Assembly (NCBI GenBank): GCA_031272965.1
Contig: JAISSS010000052.1
Span: 1-37,670, forward strand
Reading direction: 5' to 3'
Length of the DNA stretch: 37,670 nt
Source: Bacteroidales bacterium
Lineage (GTDB): Bacteria > Bacteroidota > Bacteroidia > Bacteroidales > Prolixibacteraceae
Part shown: positions 7,486 through 15,360 of the stretch, piece by piece
How positions within the stretch are numbered: position 1 is the first letter of the stretch
Layout of the letters: every line of letters starts with the position of its first letter
Notes under the pieces: generated by a model
The model's input: the letters and a program-made list of their open reading frames with translations, nothing else
Database searches by the model: none
What the model was told of the DNA's origin: nothing
Made by a program: the position numbers and the translations under genes

Positions 7486-9141
7486 TTAAATCACTTCCAC
7501 GCCGCGTTCTTTGAGCAGGCGCAGGCCTACATCCTTGAGCTTGAACTTCTGGATTTTGCCACTGCCGGTCATCGGGAAGGCATTGACAAAGAAAATGTAT
7601 TTGGGGATTTTGTGGCGGGCTATTTTGCCGCGACAGAAGTCTCTCACTAACTCGTCGGTGAGCTGTGCCCCGTCGTGCAGGATGATGAAAGCGCCCACTT
7701 CCTCTCCGTATTTTGGGGAGGGGATAGCCGCTATCTGCACGTCTTTGACGCCTTCCAAGTGGTAGAGGAACTCTTCTATTTCGCGCGGGTATATGTTTTC
7801 GCCGCCGCGGATAATCATGTCTTTTATGCGCCCGGTGATGCGGTAGTAGCCCTCAGCGTCGCATATGCCGAGGTCGCCGGAATGTAGCCAGCCATCCTTG
7901 TCGATGACCTCGTCGGTGCCGGCCTGATTCTTGTAATAGCCTTTCATGACTAAGTAGCCGCGGCAGCACACCTCTCCCTGAACGCCCTGCGGACACTCTT
8001 TGCCCTGTTCGTCAAGAATGGCCACCTCTGTGAAGGGATATTCCTTGCCCACAGTGGTGCAGCGATTTTCAAACGAATCGGACAGTACCGAATGGGTCAT
8101 CCCCGGCGAGCTCTCAGTGAGACCGTAAACGCTGGTGATATAGGTGATGTGCATCTTTTCGGTAACGTTACGCATCAGCTCTATCGGACAAAGTGCACCG
8201 GCCATAATTCCGGTGCGCAGCGAGGTCAGGTCGAACATGGAAAACATCGGGTGGTTCATCTCGGAGATAAACATTGTGGGGACGCCATACAGCACGGTGC
8301 AGCGCTCCTTGTGGATGGAGGCCAGCACCACCAGCGGGTCGAACTTCTCGACCATGACCTGAGTACAGCCGTGTGTCAGCACCGCCATCGAAGCCAGCAC
8401 CACGCCGAAGCAGTGGAACAGCGGTACGCAGCAACACAGTTTATCATCGGCAGTGAAGTCCATGCCTTTACCGGTGAAGTAGCCGTTGTTGGCAATATTG
8501 TGGTGCGTGAGCATCACGCCTTTGGGGAAGCCGGTAGTGCCGGACGTGTATTGCATGTTCACCACGTCGTGGCATCCCACCTTGCTTTTGGCCGCGTCGA
8601 GCAGGCGGCTGTCAACATTCTGCCCCAGCAGCAGTATCTCGGACGTGTTATACATACCGCGATATTTCTCCTGGCCTATATAGATGACGTTCTTCAGTTC
8701 GGGGAAGCGGTTGCTGTACATGGCGCCGCGTTGCGATTCGCGCAGTTCGGGCGCCATCGTGTAAGTCATGTCCACATAGTTGCCGTCAAAGACCCCTTCC
8801 GTGATGCAGAGCGTGTGAATGTCAGCGTCTTTCACTAAAAATTCAACCTCGTTCTGCTTGTAATTGGTGTTCACCGTAACCAGAATGGCCCCGATTTTGG
8901 CGCAGGCATACAGAAAGGTGAGCCAGTCGGGGACGTTGGTCGCCCAAATACCCACGTGGGTGCCATTGCCCACGCCGATAGCCATCAGCCCTTTGGCCAT
9001 GTCGTCAACCCGCCGGTTAAATTCGCTCCATGTGAGGCGAAAATCGCGGTCCGAATAGACTAAAAATTCCTTGTCCGGCGACACGACAGCCCAATGTTCG
9101 AGCCATTGCCCCAGTGTTTTGTCCTGAAGTTGCAGTTCCAT
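7486..9141 (-). CDS. AMP-forming acyl-CoA synthetase (fatty acid-CoA ligase type)
   Basis: A 551-residue ANL-superfamily enzyme that activates a carboxylic acid with ATP and transfers it to CoA. Motifs in order: P-loop [11 protein letters not shown] (198-208), the aromatic PLFHCFG, A5 motif [18 protein letters not shown] (A7), the hinge region [18 protein letters not shown] (A8), and the C-terminal catalytic Lys529 in GSGKIQK (A10). The overall pattern resembles medium/long-chain FadD-type ligases rather than acetyl-CoA synthetase. It lies 29 bp after the XRE-cupin gene in the same direction; this pair probably forms a small operon in which the cupin protein senses a related ligand. No beta-oxidation genes are nearby, so the acyl substrate may be scavenged for lipid synthesis. 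Confidence 0.88.
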   Translation of the reverse strand: MELQLQDKTLGQWLEHWAVVSPDKEFLVYSDRDFRLTWSEFNRRVDDMAKGLMAIGVGNGTHVGIWATNVPDWLTFLYACAKIGAILVTVNTNYKQNEVEFLVKDADIHTLCITEGVFDGNYVDMTYTMAPELRESQRGAMYSNRFPELKNVIYIGQEKYRGMYNTSEILLLGQNVDSRLLDAAKSKVGCHDVVNMQYTSGTTGFPKGVMLTHHNIANNGYFTGKGMDFTADDKLCCCVPLFHCFGVVLASMAVLTHGCTQVMVEKFDPLVVLASIHKERCTVLYGVPTMFISEMNHPMFSMFDLTSLRTGIMAGALCPIELMRNVTEKMHITYITSVYGLTESSPGMTHSVLSDSFENRCTTVGKEYPFTEVAILDEQGKECPQGVQGEVCCRGYLVMKGYYKNQAGTDEVIDKDGWLHSGDLGICDAEGYYRITGRIKDMIIRGGENIYPREIEEFLYHLEGVKDVQIAAIPSPKYGEEVGAFIILHDGAQLTDELVRDFCRGKIARHKIPKYIFFVNAFPMTGSGKIQKFKLKDVGLRLLKERGVEVI

Positions 9142-9170
9142 ATAAATAATTCAGTGATTCGCTAATTTTT

Positions 9171-9740
9171 TTAATAAGGGGTATAAATCACGCCCAATAT
9201 TCGGGCGGGCTTGTTGTTGGCGGCATGTATTTGATGAGCAACGATGGAATCGTAGTAGATGCTGTCGCCTTCACCGAGAACGTGTGTTTCTTTTCCGTAG
9301 AGGATTTCAATTTGCCCGTCGAGGACATAGAGAAACTCCTCACCTTCGTGCGATGAGAGCACTTCCCCGGCCGTGTCGGGCTTGATGTTAATTACGAAAG
9401 GTTCCATGTTTCGTCCGGCTTTGTTAGGCGCCAGCGAAAAGAAGTTAAGGTTCTCGTTTACGCGCGTTCCCTGCGGAGTGAACGTAACGTCATTTTTGGA
9501 GCCGTTGCGGGAGATGGCAGGCCCCAGCTTCTCATCGTCATCAAGAAACGTCCCCAGACGCATGCCCAATGCACGGGCAATCTTTATGAGGACAGCCAGC
9601 GACGGTATGAGTCCCTGCTCTTCAATTTTTTGTAGCAGCTCGACTTCCAGGCCGGTCTTTTCTGCCAGCGTTTCGAGGCTGATTTGGCGCGACTGACGCA
9701 CCTTTTGAATCTTTCCACCAAGGTCTTTTTCTACAGTCAT
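9171..9740 (-). CDS. XRE-family transcriptional regulator with C-terminal cupin domain
   Basis: A 189-residue DNA-binding regulator. Residues about 9-63 form the XRE helix-turn-helix, including QISLETLAEKTGLEVELLQKIE and the downstream helices. Residues about 112-187 form a cupin_2 barrel with GEEFLYVLDGQIEILYG and LGEGDSIYYDSIVAHQIHA. Such regulators bind small organic ligands in the cupin and usually control adjacent metabolic genes. It is transcribed immediately before the acyl-CoA synthetase (29 bp gap), so it likely controls its own operon. A perfect -7 element lies 28 bp upstream, and a 14-bp palindrome is found at 9886-9899. Confidence 0.88.
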   Translation of the reverse strand: MTVEKDLGGKIQKVRQSRQISLETLAEKTGLEVELLQKIEEQGLIPSLAVLIKIARALGMRLGTFLDDDEKLGPAISRNGSKNDVTFTPQGTRVNENLNFFSLAPNKAGRNMEPFVINIKPDTAGEVLSSHEGEEFLYVLDGQIEILYGKETHVLGEGDSIYYDSIVAHQIHAANNKPARILGVIYTPY

Positions 9741-9767
9741 GTACTTTGTATTTTAGTTAAACCGCTA

Positions 9768-9775
9768 CAAAAATA
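9768..9775 (-). promoter_or_regulatory. -7 element (TATTTTTG) for the XRE-cupin/acyl-CoA synthetase operon
   Basis: The complement of 9768-9775 reads TATTTTTG, an exact TAnnTTTG match, 28 bp before the ATG at 9740. No clear TTTG sits at the right distance upstream, so the promoter may depend on an activator. Confidence 0.5.
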
Positions 9776-10027
9776 TATGGCATTTTAACGCGAAAAACAG
9801 CATGTCCCGATAATGAAACAAAGAGTGCAAAACCATAGCCAATATGCCGCACAAAAAATTAACATTGCCCATTCTTTCATATAGCCAAATTGCAATTTGC
9901 TGAAAATCAGAAAATAAAGGCAAGATATATGCCCAACTGTGCTATGAATGGGGCCTGCGAAACAGTGGCTCCGCGCTTCTGCATGGAAAAGACAAAACAA
10001 TTTTGCATGAATTGTCGCGAAGTCGGG
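9776..10027. other. Intergenic stretch with a 14-bp perfect palindrome
   Basis: No convincing gene. An 81-codon frame here (10030-9785, minus) has a cysteine- and tryptophan-rich translation with no recognisable domain. The one structured element is the perfect palindrome CAAATTGCAATTTG at 9886-9899, about 110 bp upstream of the -7 element of the XRE-cupin gene. It could be an operator, but only one copy is visible. Confidence 0.35.
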
Positions 10028-10061
10028 CAAAAATAAAGCCTGCTGACCAAGGTCAACAGGC
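10028..10061 (-). terminator. Rho-independent terminator of the tRNA-Pro transcript
   Basis: Two 11-bp arms (10038-10048 and 10051-10061) pair with one mismatch across a 2-base loop. On the minus strand this hairpin is followed by TTTATTTTT (10037-10029). It starts 29 bp after the mature tRNA 3' end. The plus-strand side is also T-rich, so it may work in both directions. Confidence 0.65.
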
Positions 10062-10090
10062 GCTTATCTTTTTGTTATGAAGAAAATGTG

Positions 10091-10164
10091 TCGGGATGAT
10101 CTGACTCGAACAGACGACCCCCACGTCCCGAACGTGGTGCGCTAGCCAACTGCGCCACATCCCG
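10091..10164 (-). tRNA. tRNA-Pro (anticodon CGG)
   Basis: A 74-nt cloverleaf on the minus strand. The acceptor stem CGGGATG pairs with CATCCCG and discriminator A. The D arm contains GTGGCGCAGTTGGCTAGCGC, the anticodon arm is CCACG-TTCGGGA-CGTGG with anticodon CGG reading CCG, and the T arm contains GTTCGAGTC. The 3' CCA is not encoded. A TACCTTTG -7 element lies 21 bp upstream and a hairpin terminator downstream, so it is a single-gene transcript. Confidence 0.96.
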
Positions 10165-10184
10165 ATGTAGCTTAAAAAGCGGTG

Positions 10185-10192
10185 CAAAGGTA
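10185..10192 (-). promoter_or_regulatory. -7 element (TACCTTTG) of the tRNA-Pro promoter
   Basis: The complement of 10185-10192 is TACCTTTG, an exact consensus, 20 bp upstream of the mature 5' end of the tRNA. The -33 region is not clear. Confidence 0.6.
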
Positions 10193-10241
10193 TTGCTTTT
10201 TTCTGTCCGCAGAACTTTCTGCCCGTTTTTTTTGTGAATTA

Positions 10242-10967
10242 TTATCTTAATGTGAAATTCTGGCCCAAATATACACGTCGCACGTCCTCGTCGCTGGCCA
10301 ACTCTTCGGCGGTTCCCGCTTTCAGGATTGAGCCTTCAAAGAGCAGGTATGAGCGATTGGTGATGGAGAGCGTTTCATGGACGTTGTGGTCGGTAATCAG
10401 CACCCCGATTTGGCGCTGCACAAGGCCGCGCACTATATCCTGGATGTCTTCCACCGCGATGGGGTCAATGCCGGCGAATGGCTCGTCTAACAGGATAAAT
10501 TTCGGCTCTATGGCTAAGGCGCGGGCAATTTCGGTGCGCCGTCGCTCGCCCCCCGACAGCTGGTAGCCTTTGCTCTTGCGGATTTTCTGCAACCCGAAAT
10601 CAGTGATGAGCGATTCTAACTTCTGCTTCTGGTAGGCTTTGGTGAACTTGGTCATTTCCAGCACGGCACGGATGTTGTCTTCCACACTTAGCTGGCGGAA
10701 CACGGAGGCCTCCTGCGCCAGATAGCCGATGCCCCGCTGCGCCCGCTTATAAACCGGCAACTTGGTTATATCTTCCTCATCGAGGAATATCTGGCCGGAA
10801 AACGGCTGTATCAGCCCCACGACCATATAAAAAGAGGTGGTCTTACCCGCTCCGTTAGGCCCAAGAAGCCCTACTATCTCGCCCTGCCGGACATCAAATG
10901 ATACCCCTTTTACAACCGTGCGCTTACGGTACTTCTTTACTATATTTTCTGCTCTTAGAATCATCAC
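10242..10967 (-). CDS. lptB: LPS export ABC transporter ATPase LptB
   Basis: A 241-residue cytoplasmic ATPase that powers LPS extraction from the inner membrane together with LptFG. All ABC motifs are present: Walker A GPNGAGKT (36-43), Q-loop Gln85, signature LSGGE (137-141), Walker B FILLDE (157-162) and H-loop His194. The LptB-specific [19 protein letters not shown] stretch separates it from other ABC ATPases such as LivF. It follows tatC by 15 bp and shares its promoter. The lptF/G and lptC genes are not in the window. Confidence 0.94.
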   Translation of the reverse strand: MMILRAENIVKKYRKRTVVKGVSFDVRQGEIVGLLGPNGAGKTTSFYMVVGLIQPFSGQIFLDEEDITKLPVYKRAQRGIGYLAQEASVFRQLSVEDNIRAVLEMTKFTKAYQKQKLESLITDFGLQKIRKSKGYQLSGGERRRTEIARALAIEPKFILLDEPFAGIDPIAVEDIQDIVRGLVQRQIGVLITDHNVHETLSITNRSYLLFEGSILKAGTAEELASDEDVRRVYLGQNFTLR

Positions 10968-10982
10968 CTGTAATTTTCAATG

Positions 10983-11822
10983 TTAACTGTTGGCGGCCTC
11001 TTCCCGCTTCTGTACCCACCGCGAAATGAAAATCCCGCCTTCATACAGCACTATCAGCGGAACGCACACCAATATCTGGCTCCATACGTCGGGAGGCGTA
11101 ATAATGGCCGACAGAATCAGTAGCCCAACGTAGGCATGACGCCGATAGCGCTTCAGCACGTCAGGCGTGATAACACCAATCTTGCTGAGAAAGAACACAA
11201 ATACCGGCAACTGAAAAACTAAACCGGTGGCAAGCACTACCGACGATACTGTCTTTATGTAAGACGCGAAATTGATGTTCGGCTCCACAGCCTCGCTTAT
11301 CTTGTAGTTCCCAAGAAAATGCACCGACAGCGGCGCTATCATATAGTAGCCGAACAATACGCCTATTATGAACAAAAGTGAGATATAAAACACCGCCCCT
11401 GTGGAATATTTCCGCTCCTTCTCATACAGCGCCGGACTTATGAACTGCCATATCTGATAAATCACATAGGGGAAAGCCACAATCAGCCCCGCTATCAGCG
11501 AGCACCAGATATGCGCCTGAAACTGCGAAGCCATCTCCAGCGACTGCAGCTTCAAATCGGTAGTGTTAATGCGTATCTCATCGGTGCCGATGAGCTCGGC
11601 TAACTTGCCAAACATCCGGTTCGACCAGAAATCAGGGGCTTTTACCCTGAAAATTATGTCATCGAAAATGAACCCTTTAAAGATGAACGCTGCAATAGCG
11701 ATGACAAGCACCGCTACCACCGAGCGGATAATCCGCCAACGCAGCTCTTCAAGATGCTCAAAGAACGACATCTCGCCCCGCGGCTCCTGTCCATCATTCG
11801 GCCCGTTTTTTGATTTCGCCAT
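10983..11822 (-). CDS. tatC: Sec-independent protein translocase subunit TatC
   Basis: A 279-residue inner-membrane protein with six helices that recognises twin-arginine signal peptides. The N-terminal cytoplasmic FFEHLEELRWRIIRS motif (signal-peptide site) and the AFPYVIYQIWQFISPALYEKER loop are typical. As in other Bacteroidota TatC proteins, the first periplasmic loop is longer than in E. coli (residues about 52-110). No tatA or tatB lies next to it, so those partners must be elsewhere. Two likely clients are encoded in this window: the [NiFe] hydrogenase small subunit (SRRDFMK) and the phosphoesterase at 4538 (RRHFLK). It is the first gene of a tatC-lptB operon with its own promoter. Confidence 0.94.
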   Translation of the reverse strand: MAKSKNGPNDGQEPRGEMSFFEHLEELRWRIIRSVVAVLVIAIAAFIFKGFIFDDIIFRVKAPDFWSNRMFGKLAELIGTDEIRINTTDLKLQSLEMASQFQAHIWCSLIAGLIVAFPYVIYQIWQFISPALYEKERKYSTGAVFYISLLFIIGVLFGYYMIAPLSVHFLGNYKISEAVEPNINFASYIKTVSSVVLATGLVFQLPVFVFFLSKIGVITPDVLKRYRRHAYVGLLILSAIITPPDVWSQILVCVPLIVLYEGGIFISRWVQKREEAANS

Positions 11823-11854
11823 TTCTATATAAATCTTTCCTTTTTAATCGGGTG

Positions 11855-11884
11855 CAAAATTACATGAAATATTTGAATTAACAA
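11855..11884 (-). promoter_or_regulatory. Promoter of the tatC-lptB operon
   Basis: On the minus strand: TTG (complement of 11882-11884), a 19 bp spacer, then TAATTTTG (complement of 11855-11862), 32 bp before the tatC ATG. The -7 box is exact and the -33 box matches three of four bases. Confidence 0.65.
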
Positions 11885-11988
11885 GCAGACTGTATAAAAA
11901 ACACTTTTTTCAGGCAGTTCAATGGCGCAATACGGGGAAAATATGCGGTACATCGTTGTTTACCGACGGCGTTGCACATCTGTCAGAA

Positions 11989-12441
11989 TCAGTTCATGCT
12001 TCCCTGTTCTTTCAATTCTTCGTTGAGCCTTTTGCGGGCCTTTTCTGCATCGTCATCCACCTGTTTCACTTCATCGCGGAGACCGGCAGGAATAAACACC
12101 GTATCATGACGGACTACTGTTACCGTATCTTTGTGAACCACAACTATCGTGTCGTATCTAAGTATGATTACAGTGTCTTTCTCTGTTGTCGGCTCGGCGC
12201 CTTTTCCCGCAGGCAGGTTATTGGTGATGTATGTATTCGTGGCATGTTGTTCCTGCACTATAATGTTGACGCCGAATGCCGCAACGGCAAGCATGGCAAG
12301 CCCTGTAATGCCGTTCAGATAGTTTATAATGGACTTTACCTTCTCTGTTCCAATTGCTGCCCGCACTCCCTTCACAGCCAGTAATGCTGCTCCAACAGCT
12401 AATATCCCTGCTGCGATAATTATTATACATTCCTTGTCCAT
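11989..12441 (-). CDS. Hypothetical 2-TM protein with DT octapeptide repeats and coiled coil
   Basis: A 150-residue protein that I do not recognise. It has two hydrophobic helices (about 5-24 and 46-62), then a low-complexity linker, then four tandem octads at residues 88-119 (KDTVIILR, YDTIVVVH, KDTVTVVR, HDTVFIPA), which suggest a regular beta structure. The C-terminal 30 residues are charged and heptad-like (EKARKRLNEELKEQG), probably a coiled coil. The size and two helices are loosely like phage holins, but no lysis genes are nearby. It is the last of five genes in one direction, starting 14 bp after the repeat lipoprotein gene, so it probably anchors or partners that surface system. Confidence 0.65.
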   Translation of the reverse strand: MDKECIIIIAAGILAVGAALLAVKGVRAAIGTEKVKSIINYLNGITGLAMLAVAAFGVNIIVQEQHATNTYITNNLPAGKGAEPTTEKDTVIILRYDTIVVVHKDTVTVVRHDTVFIPAGLRDEVKQVDDDAEKARKRLNEELKEQGSMN

Positions 12442-12455
12442 ATCCCTTTATTGTT

Positions 12456-14975
12456 TTATGGTAAACTGCGGACACAACGTGCTCGATAGTAGTTGCCGAC
12501 ATAATAGGCTTCGTACTGTAATCCATTGTTAAAGTTTTGCACCCAACGGTTGTCTCCATTAGCAGTAGAACTCCAATAGTTATAAGTACCGCCACCTACT
12601 GTATAAAATCCACCTATCGTATTACGTTCATTGTAAAGCGTTGCCAATTCATCTTTTGCAGGCAGGCGCCAATCGGAAAAATCTTCTAATGTCGAATTAT
12701 CGCACAGCGATTTACCAACATCCCATGATACAGAATTAGTTCCTGATATGTCTGTTTTCTGTACCATGAGCCCTGCAGAAGTTAATATTACATAATTAGG
12801 ATTTTCAGGTTTAAAACTTTGTTCTTCTCCGTATGCAGTTCCGCCGCTGTTAATGGCATACGCTCGCAAATAATAAGTAGTACCTGTTGTTAATCCAGTT
12901 GTTACGGATACACTGTAAATTCCGTTTGCACCAGCACCCGGAGCGGTCAATTTTGTGACTCCGTTATCCCCTATGGCTGGGTTACGATTAGTTCCATACA
13001 CAAATCCCCGTTCTGTATATACAGGGTCGCCGACACTTATTATTGTGCCATTAAGCACAACCGAACTCTGGGTTATATTCGATACGTCGTCAGTCGAAAC
13101 CGAGGGCATGACCGCATTGAAATTAAAGCTGACCTCGTCGCCATAAGCCGTGCCTTTGCTGTTGGTGGCATAAGCACGGACGTAATATGTTTTGCCTTCG
13201 GTGATACCGGTAATGTTGGCACTAAAGGCACCGGTGCCACTGCCGGAGACGCTCTTTTTAGTGTCGTCGATGGTGGGGTTATGCGTGTCTGCATACACGA
13301 AGCCGCGCTCGGTATATGCGGGGTCGCCCACCGTTAAAATTGTGCCGTTAAACGTTGCCGTACCTGCACCGATATTGATGCTGCTGACTGCCTGCGTCGA
13401 AATGGTTGGCATCACTGCTGCAAAATTAAAGCTGACCTCGTCGCCATAAGCCGTGCCTTTGCTGTTGGTGGCATAAGCACGGATGTAATAGGTATTACCT
13501 TCGGTGATGCCGGTAATGTTGGCGCTGAAGGTACCGGTGCCACTGCCGGAGACGCTCTTTTTGTTGTCGTCAATAGTGGGGTTATGGGTTACTGCCCAGA
13601 CGAATCCGCGTTCGGTACAGGCAAGGTCGCCCAAGCTCGCTATCGTGCCGTTAAATGTGGCCGTTCCCGCGCCGATGTTGATGTTGCTGACCGCCTGCGT
13701 TGACAGCACGGGCATGGCTGCCACGAAATTGAAACTTGCGTCGTCGCCATAAGCCACGCCTTTGCTGTTGATTGCATAAGCACGGACATGCCATGTTACC
13801 CCTTCTGTCAATCCGGAAATATTTGCACTGAAGGCGCCGTTTTCTGTGCCGGAAACGGTTTTCTTGTTGTCGTCAACTTTCGGGTTGGGCGCAGTTCCAT
13901 ACGCGAACCCGCGTTCGGTATATGCGGGGTCGCCGACGGTCAGTACCGTTCCGTTGAACGTTGCCGTACCTGCGCCGATGTTCACATTGGTTGCAGCCTG
14001 TGTCGAGACGGTGGGCAGAGTAGCACCGGTGGTAAAACTGACCTCGTTGGCGCTGTAAGCTGTCCCTGCAATATTTATGGCATAGGCACGGACATAATAA
14101 GTCTGGTCGAGCGTCAAGCCGGTAACGGCAACGCTGTAATCCGCTGTTTCAGATACCGGCGAGGTCAGTTTTGCTATAGCAGTTTCGATGGTCGGTTCCG
14201 GGGTGGTGGCATACACGAACCCGCGCTCGGTGTATGCGGGTGTCCCGTTTGAGGTTATTGTGCCGCTGAATGTTGCCGTGAATGCCGTAATGTTGGTTAC
14301 AGGCAGCATGTTTATTGTCGCCTTCTCTTTCACCACGCCAACGGCTTTCACTGTCAGCTGTTTGCTGCCGTTGTTGGACGTTATATGGATGGAGGTTGTA
14401 TTATCGCCGCCGTCCAGTTCATTGCGGTCAATGGTGATAACTATTGCCTGGGTTGCGCCCGCATTGAGTTTGCCGCTTTCTTTGCTCACTTTGGTAATCC
14501 ACACGCTTGTTTCGGTGATTTCCCATTCGAGCGATTCGGGACCGTCGTTGAAGATATTGAATGAGCGCGTGTCATCGGCGGTCGCCTCGCCGAAGTCGAG
14601 GGTACTGATGTCCTGCTTGTTGTTGTCGGTTATGCGCAACGATGGTGGCAGTTTTTCTATTTGCACGTCGCCTTTGGCGGTTTTGCCCGCAGTAACGGCG
14701 ATATGGTATCCGGTCATGTCGGTGTAGCCTGTTTTTGTAACGGACAGGGAATACGAGCCTGCGTCGAGGTCAATAAATTCGTACTGTCCTGCGTCGCCGG
14801 TAACGGTTTTTATACCGACAGGACTTAGTTGTACACCCGCAGCCCGCACCGGCTCACCGGTGGCCTTGTCAGTGATTACTCCGTAGATGCTGCCGACTGT
14901 CTCTTCCGACGTGCCTGCGTCTTTTGCGCAGCTGAATATCGCAGCCGCGACCACAAAATAGAAAAACTTCTTCAT
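12456..14975 (-). CDS. Large surface lipoprotein: carboxypeptidase-regulatory, BACON-like, five ~101-aa repeats, Lcl domain
   Basis: An 839-residue lipoprotein. The signal peptide ends IFSC with the lipidated Cys at 16. Domains in order: carboxypeptidase regulatory-like Ig domain (about 28-108; YGVITDKATGEPVRAAGVQL), a BACON-like beta-sandwich (about 112-216; SLEWEITETSVWITKVSKES), five repeats of 101-104 residues (218-319, 320-420, 421-521, 522-622, 623-726), each with GT(I/V)...YTERGF(V/A)(Y/W) and (Y/H)(Y/V)RAYA-(I/T)NS-G-AYG, then a C-terminal Lcl/DUF1566 domain (727-839; SWDVGKSLCDN, DWRLPAKDEL, YWSST, RARCVRSLP). The Lcl domain in other bacteria binds collagen-like or polysaccharide ligands. 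The protein is probably a stalk with a binding tip on the cell surface. Repeats 2 to 4 are close to identical in DNA, suggesting recent expansion. Confidence 0.85.
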   Translation of the reverse strand: MKKFFYFVVAAAIFSCAKDAGTSEETVGSIYGVITDKATGEPVRAAGVQLSPVGIKTVTGDAGQYEFIDLDAGSYSLSVTKTGYTDMTGYHIAVTAGKTAKGDVQIEKLPPSLRITDNNKQDISTLDFGEATADDTRSFNIFNDGPESLEWEITETSVWITKVSKESGKLNAGATQAIVITIDRNELDGGDNTTSIHITSNNGSKQLTVKAVGVVKEKATINMLPVTNITAFTATFSGTITSNGTPAYTERGFVYATTPEPTIETAIAKLTSPVSETADYSVAVTGLTLDQTYYVRAYAINIAGTAYSANEVSFTTGATLPTVSTQAATNVNIGAGTATFNGTVLTVGDPAYTERGFAYGTAPNPKVDDNKKTVSGTENGAFSANISGLTEGVTWHVRAYAINSKGVAYGDDASFNFVAAMPVLSTQAVSNINIGAGTATFNGTIASLGDLACTERGFVWAVTHNPTIDDNKKSVSGSGTGTFSANITGITEGNTYYIRAYATNSKGTAYGDEVSFNFAAVMPTISTQAVSSINIGAGTATFNGTILTVGDPAYTERGFVYADTHNPTIDDTKKSVSGSGTGAFSANITGITEGKTYYVRAYATNSKGTAYGDEVSFNFNAVMPSVSTDDVSNITQSSVVLNGTIISVGDPVYTERGFVYGTNRNPAIGDNGVTKLTAPGAGANGIYSVSVTTGLTTGTTYYLRAYAINSGGTAYGEEQSFKPENPNYVILTSAGLMVQKTDISGTNSVSWDVGKSLCDNSTLEDFSDWRLPAKDELATLYNERNTIGGFYTVGGGTYNYWSSTANGDNRWVQNFNNGLQYEAYYVGNYYRARCVRSLP
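13110..14018 (-). repeat. Three in-phase 303-bp tandem units inside the lipoprotein gene
   Basis: The same DNA blocks recur at exactly 303-bp steps. For example the block encoding the conserved SKG(T/V)AYGD segment starts at 13135, 13438 and 13741. Units encode residues 320-420, 421-521 and 522-622; the flanking repeats (218-319 and 623-726) are more diverged. Unit length is a multiple of three, so loss or gain by recombination would keep the frame. Confidence 0.85.
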
Positions 14976-14996
14976 CGCTGTTTAACGTTCAGTTCG

Positions 14997-15329
14997 TTAT
15001 TTATTTTTTGTCAGGGGAATATTGACCTCTGTCTGTTCGCCGCTGACGGCCGTAATCGTTTTGCGGTTGGTGCTGTAGCCTGTTTTCTGCACCGTAATGG
15101 TATATTGAGTCGCGTCCAGGTCGTTAAATTCCCAGCGTCCGTCGGCGCCGGTAACAGTGCTTCTGCCCCCCGGACTTAACGTTACTGTAGCAGTGGGAAT
15201 AAGGTCGCCTGTTTCGCTGTCGCTCACAATTCCGTAGAGGCCTGCGAATATATCGTGGTGTGTTTTTGAGCAGCTGCTTAATGCGCTCAATGCAAGCGCA
15301 AAACAAAAGAATATAATAAATTTTCTCAT
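14997..15329 (-). CDS. Small lipoprotein with one carboxypeptidase-regulatory-like domain
   Basis: A 110-residue lipoprotein. The signal peptide ends LSSC with Cys20 as the lipidation site. The rest is a single Ig-like CarboxypepD_reg domain (about 28-106) with GIVSDSETGDLIPTATVTLS, GADGRWEFNDLDATQYTITV and GYSTNRKT. It is a clear paralogue of the N-terminal domain of the 839-residue lipoprotein 21 bp downstream. This suggests that one arose from the other by duplication, or that the two stack as a complex. It may be a minimal accessory or base subunit. No TonB plug follows, so it is not a SusC fragment. Confidence 0.75.
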   Translation of the reverse strand: MRKFIIFFCFALALSALSSCSKTHHDIFAGLYGIVSDSETGDLIPTATVTLSPGGRSTVTGADGRWEFNDLDATQYTITVQKTGYSTNRKTITAVSGEQTEVNIPLTKNK

Positions 15330-15360
15330 CGCTATTTAGAATTTCAGGAAATTAATAATA

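Noticed and set aside
8092-8838. Plus-strand frame of 248 codons
   Set aside because: Antisense to the acyl-CoA synthetase gene; very histidine- and valine-rich shadow composition.
9785-10030. 81-codon minus-strand frame before the XRE-cupin gene
   Set aside because: Composition is unlike its neighbours, no promoter or homology pattern, and it would run through the terminator region of the tRNA.
10209-10233. Possible plus-strand terminator (GCAGAA/TTCTGC stem and eight T)
   Set aside because: Loop of only two bases, and no plus-strand gene upstream; it overlaps the tRNA promoter region instead.
11989-12441. Phage holin
   Set aside because: Size and two helices fit loosely, but no endolysin or phage gene is nearby and the DT octads and coiled coil are not holin-like.
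12798-14324. CRISPR-like regular repeats
   Set aside because: The repeats are 303 bp, coding, in frame and without spacers, so they are protein modules.
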